From the NCBI RefSeq assembly GCF_009870125.1, contig NC_046679.1, forward strand, positions 22,692,001 to 22,756,000: 64,000 nt of DNA, written 5' to 3'. Below are positions 62,701 to 64,000 of this stretch, in pieces; positions within the stretch are counted from its first letter, which is position 1; each line of letters begins with the position of its first letter. The translations under genes and the position numbers were made by a program. The notes below the pieces were generated by a model. The model saw only the letters and a program-made list of their open reading frames with translations. It was not told the DNA's origin and did no database searches. Source of the DNA: Drosophila pseudoobscura (Eukaryota; Arthropoda; Insecta; Diptera; Drosophilidae).

Positions 62701-63557
62701 CCCAGTGTGGTGGGGGTTGCCGCCTCCCATGACCCATTCGGGGCTTCATATAACATGCAATATCGCTTGCAACGCTCTGCCTTGGAGGAGATAGAGGACA
62801 TGGAGTCGGTAACTCTTGAGCACTTGCGTGTCTATCATCAGTTCCGCAAATCCTATCCCGAGCATATTGTCTATTATCGTGATGGCGTGAGCGATGGTCA
62901 GTTTCCCAAGATCAAAAATGAAGAGTTGAGAGGAATTTTTGCGGCCTGCAGCAAGGTAAATTGAACTCTTGCCTCCAGAGCCTAATAATTTTCTACCGCT
63001 AATCTCCCTTCGTCTCCTTTCAGCTGCGCATTAATCCCAAGATTTGCTGCGTCATCGTAGTTAAGCGGCATCATACACGCTTCTTTCCGAACGGAGCTCC
63101 ATCGCAATACAACAAGTTTAACAATGTTGATCCGGGAACGGTCGTCGATCGCACCATTGTTCATCCCAATGAGATGCAGTTCTTCATGGTCAGCCATCAG
63201 TCGATTCAAGGGACGGCCAAGCCGACGCGTTACAATGTGATTGAGAATACGGGCAACTTGGATATAGACTTACTGCAGCAATTAACATACAATCTTTGTC
63301 ACATGTTTCCCCGTTGCAACCGCGCAGTGTCTTATCCGGCTCCGGCATATTTGGCACACTTGGCTGCGGCACGTGGACGTGTCTATCTCACTGGGTGCGA
63401 TATTAATGCTATTATTGTTACGTTTATTTGTTCTGACGATATATATCTTGACTGCTTCTCTTACAGCTGCACCAAGTTCCGCACTCCAAAGGAGGAATAC
63501 GCAAAGCGGTTGATTGTTCCAGAGTTCATGAAAACGAACCCCATGTATTTCGTGTAG
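59781..63557 (+). CDS. AGO2: Argonaute2, slicer of the siRNA pathway, relocated copy with intact catalytic residues
   Basis: AGO2 binds siRNAs and cleaves matching RNA in the cytoplasm, serving antiviral defence and transposon control. Exons I infer: 59781-59796, 59859-59918, 60265-60989, 61060-61148, 61229-61835, 61903-62247, 62308-62955, 63024-63394, 63467-63557; they encode 983 residues. The start MGKKN matches known AGO2 starts. Residues 27-182 are Gln/Gly/Arg-rich repeats. The Argonaute N domain begins about 183 (MKRGTLGKPGQV), PAZ is about 385-495 and PIWI about 615-983. The catalytic tetrad looks complete: Asp734 (GADVTH), Glu774, Asp806 (YRDGVSDGQF) and His942 (YLAHL). The C-terminus ends MYFV as in other Argonautes. 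PAZ and the N-terminal side of PIWI appear more diverged from my memory of D. melanogaster AGO2 than the catalytic part. AATAAA follows at 63565. Multiple introns rule out a retrocopy. Confidence 0.95.
59919..60264 (+). other. AGO2: AGO2 intron 2 with TATG/TACA repeats
   Basis: Intron between the short second exon and the repeat-rich exon. It contains TATGTA/TACATA arrays (about 59982-60110), variable-length sequence typical of Drosophila introns. Confidence 0.7.
60414..60510 (+). repeat. AGO2 Gln-rich repeat, class 1 (33-nt units)
   Basis: Three 33-nt units, each encoding GGGQQRGPQQQ with slight variation. The third diverges at its end (PPQQQ) to join class 2. Confidence 0.85.
60513..60690 (+). 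repeat. AGO2 Gln-rich repeat, class 2 (69-nt units)
   Basis: Units start at 60513, 60582 and 60651 (exactly 69 bases apart). Each encodes QGGYQQRPQGQQAQ then GQYRGPPQQ. The third is cut short after QQRPQ. Full units differ by only a few, mostly silent, bases, implying recent duplication or conversion. Confidence 0.88.
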
Positions 63558-63564
63558 GCAGAAC

Positions 63565-63570
63565 AATAAA
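63565..63570 (+). terminator. AGO2 poly(A) signal
   Basis: AATAAA eight bases after the stop codon. It is followed by a T-rich stretch, so the 3'UTR would be extremely short if this is used. Confidence 0.6.
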
Positions 63571-64000
63571 ACGTTTTTATTGTCAGATAATCTGACTCTA
63601 TATCATCTATACCTAAATCAAAATTTTTTGATTCCGATGAAAAAGCGAACTTTACCCACTTAACCCCCCTCTAGTTAAACAGGCGAACACATTGAGTTAA
63701 GCCGCGGAATATGGTACTGTTTGTTAAAGTTCTATGAATTTTAATAACTGATAAATAAACTTTCAACTTTATTTCGAAGTTAAAATAATATAGAAAAGTA
63801 TATATTATATACTTTAAATATTATATACCGTAAATGGTAAACAGAACTTAGCATTAGCACGCTGACAGAAGGTGACTGCTGTTGAAACGAAGTATAGATG
63901 GCGTTACTGGTTACTCATCGGACGGACTTGTTTTAAAAAATTCTCGGCAATGTAACAGGTAAAACTTTTTTTAATAATTTTTGACAAGGCAAAATAGTGT
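63571..64000. other. Downstream of AGO2, nothing recognised
   Basis: AT-rich, with a Motif 6-like TATACCGTAAAT near 63825-63836 that could belong to the promoter of a gene beyond the window edge. No ORF of note. Confidence 0.4.

Noticed and set aside
1..64000. tRNA, rRNA and CRISPR arrays
   Set aside because: I looked for tRNA B-box words and regular spacer repeats and saw none; a tRNAscan-type search would be needed to exclude a tRNA completely.

Overview
The window is Drosophila nuclear DNA. It holds insect genes with short introns and canonical splice sites, core-promoter motifs typical of Drosophila (DRE, Motif 1, Motif 6), abundant CAG/CAA (glutamine) repeats in coding exons, and long non-coding stretches full of microsatellites. 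Recognised genes are canoe (cno), a dpr-family immunoglobulin gene (best match dpr16), a Rab geranylgeranyltransferase alpha subunit and an Argonaute2. From memory, the first three lie on chromosome arm 3R (Muller E) in D. melanogaster, whereas its AGO2 lies on 3L (Muller D). An intron-bearing AGO2 beside Muller E genes therefore suggests a relocated or duplicated AGO2. The obscura group, where repeated AGO2 duplication has been reported, is my best guess for the lineage, but this is inference.

Layout. 1-1886 is a canoe intron. 1887-15631 (+) is the 3' two-thirds of canoe: end of the FHA region, DIL (dilute) domain, PDZ domain, long Gln-rich tail, conserved C-terminal segment and 3'UTR to about 17060. 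Two alternative middle sections (7298-8342, or 11001-11276 plus 11428-11695) fit the reading frame only as alternatives. The first can also read through to its own stop at 9726. dpr16 (-) runs from its last exon at 19815 to a signal-peptide exon at 34850-35021. Its roughly 13 kb first coding intron contains two further genes: an intronless, divergent Surf4-like gene (23050-23886, +) and a two-exon, membrane-anchored leucine-rich protein gene (27277-28800, -) with a DRE just upstream.

35 to 57.8 kb is almost free of genes. It probably holds dpr16 upstream and regulatory DNA, simple repeats, a decayed mariner transposase fragment (about 36641-36955) and one doubtful small ORF (51803-52102). At the right end RabGGTa (57812-59335, -) and AGO2 (59781-63557, +) are divergent, sharing a 445 bp promoter region with Motif 1 and a 21 bp inverted repeat built from Motif 6.

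The genes do not form one pathway. canoe links adherens junctions to actin, Dpr proteins specify synaptic partners, RabGGTa lipidates Rab GTPases, Surf4 proteins are ER cargo receptors, and AGO2 is the siRNA/antiviral slicer. The points most worth following are the AGO2 copy (catalytic tetrad intact, two classes of Gln-rich repeat), the nested Surf4-like retrogene, and the canoe splicing architecture with its 212 nt AG-free zone.
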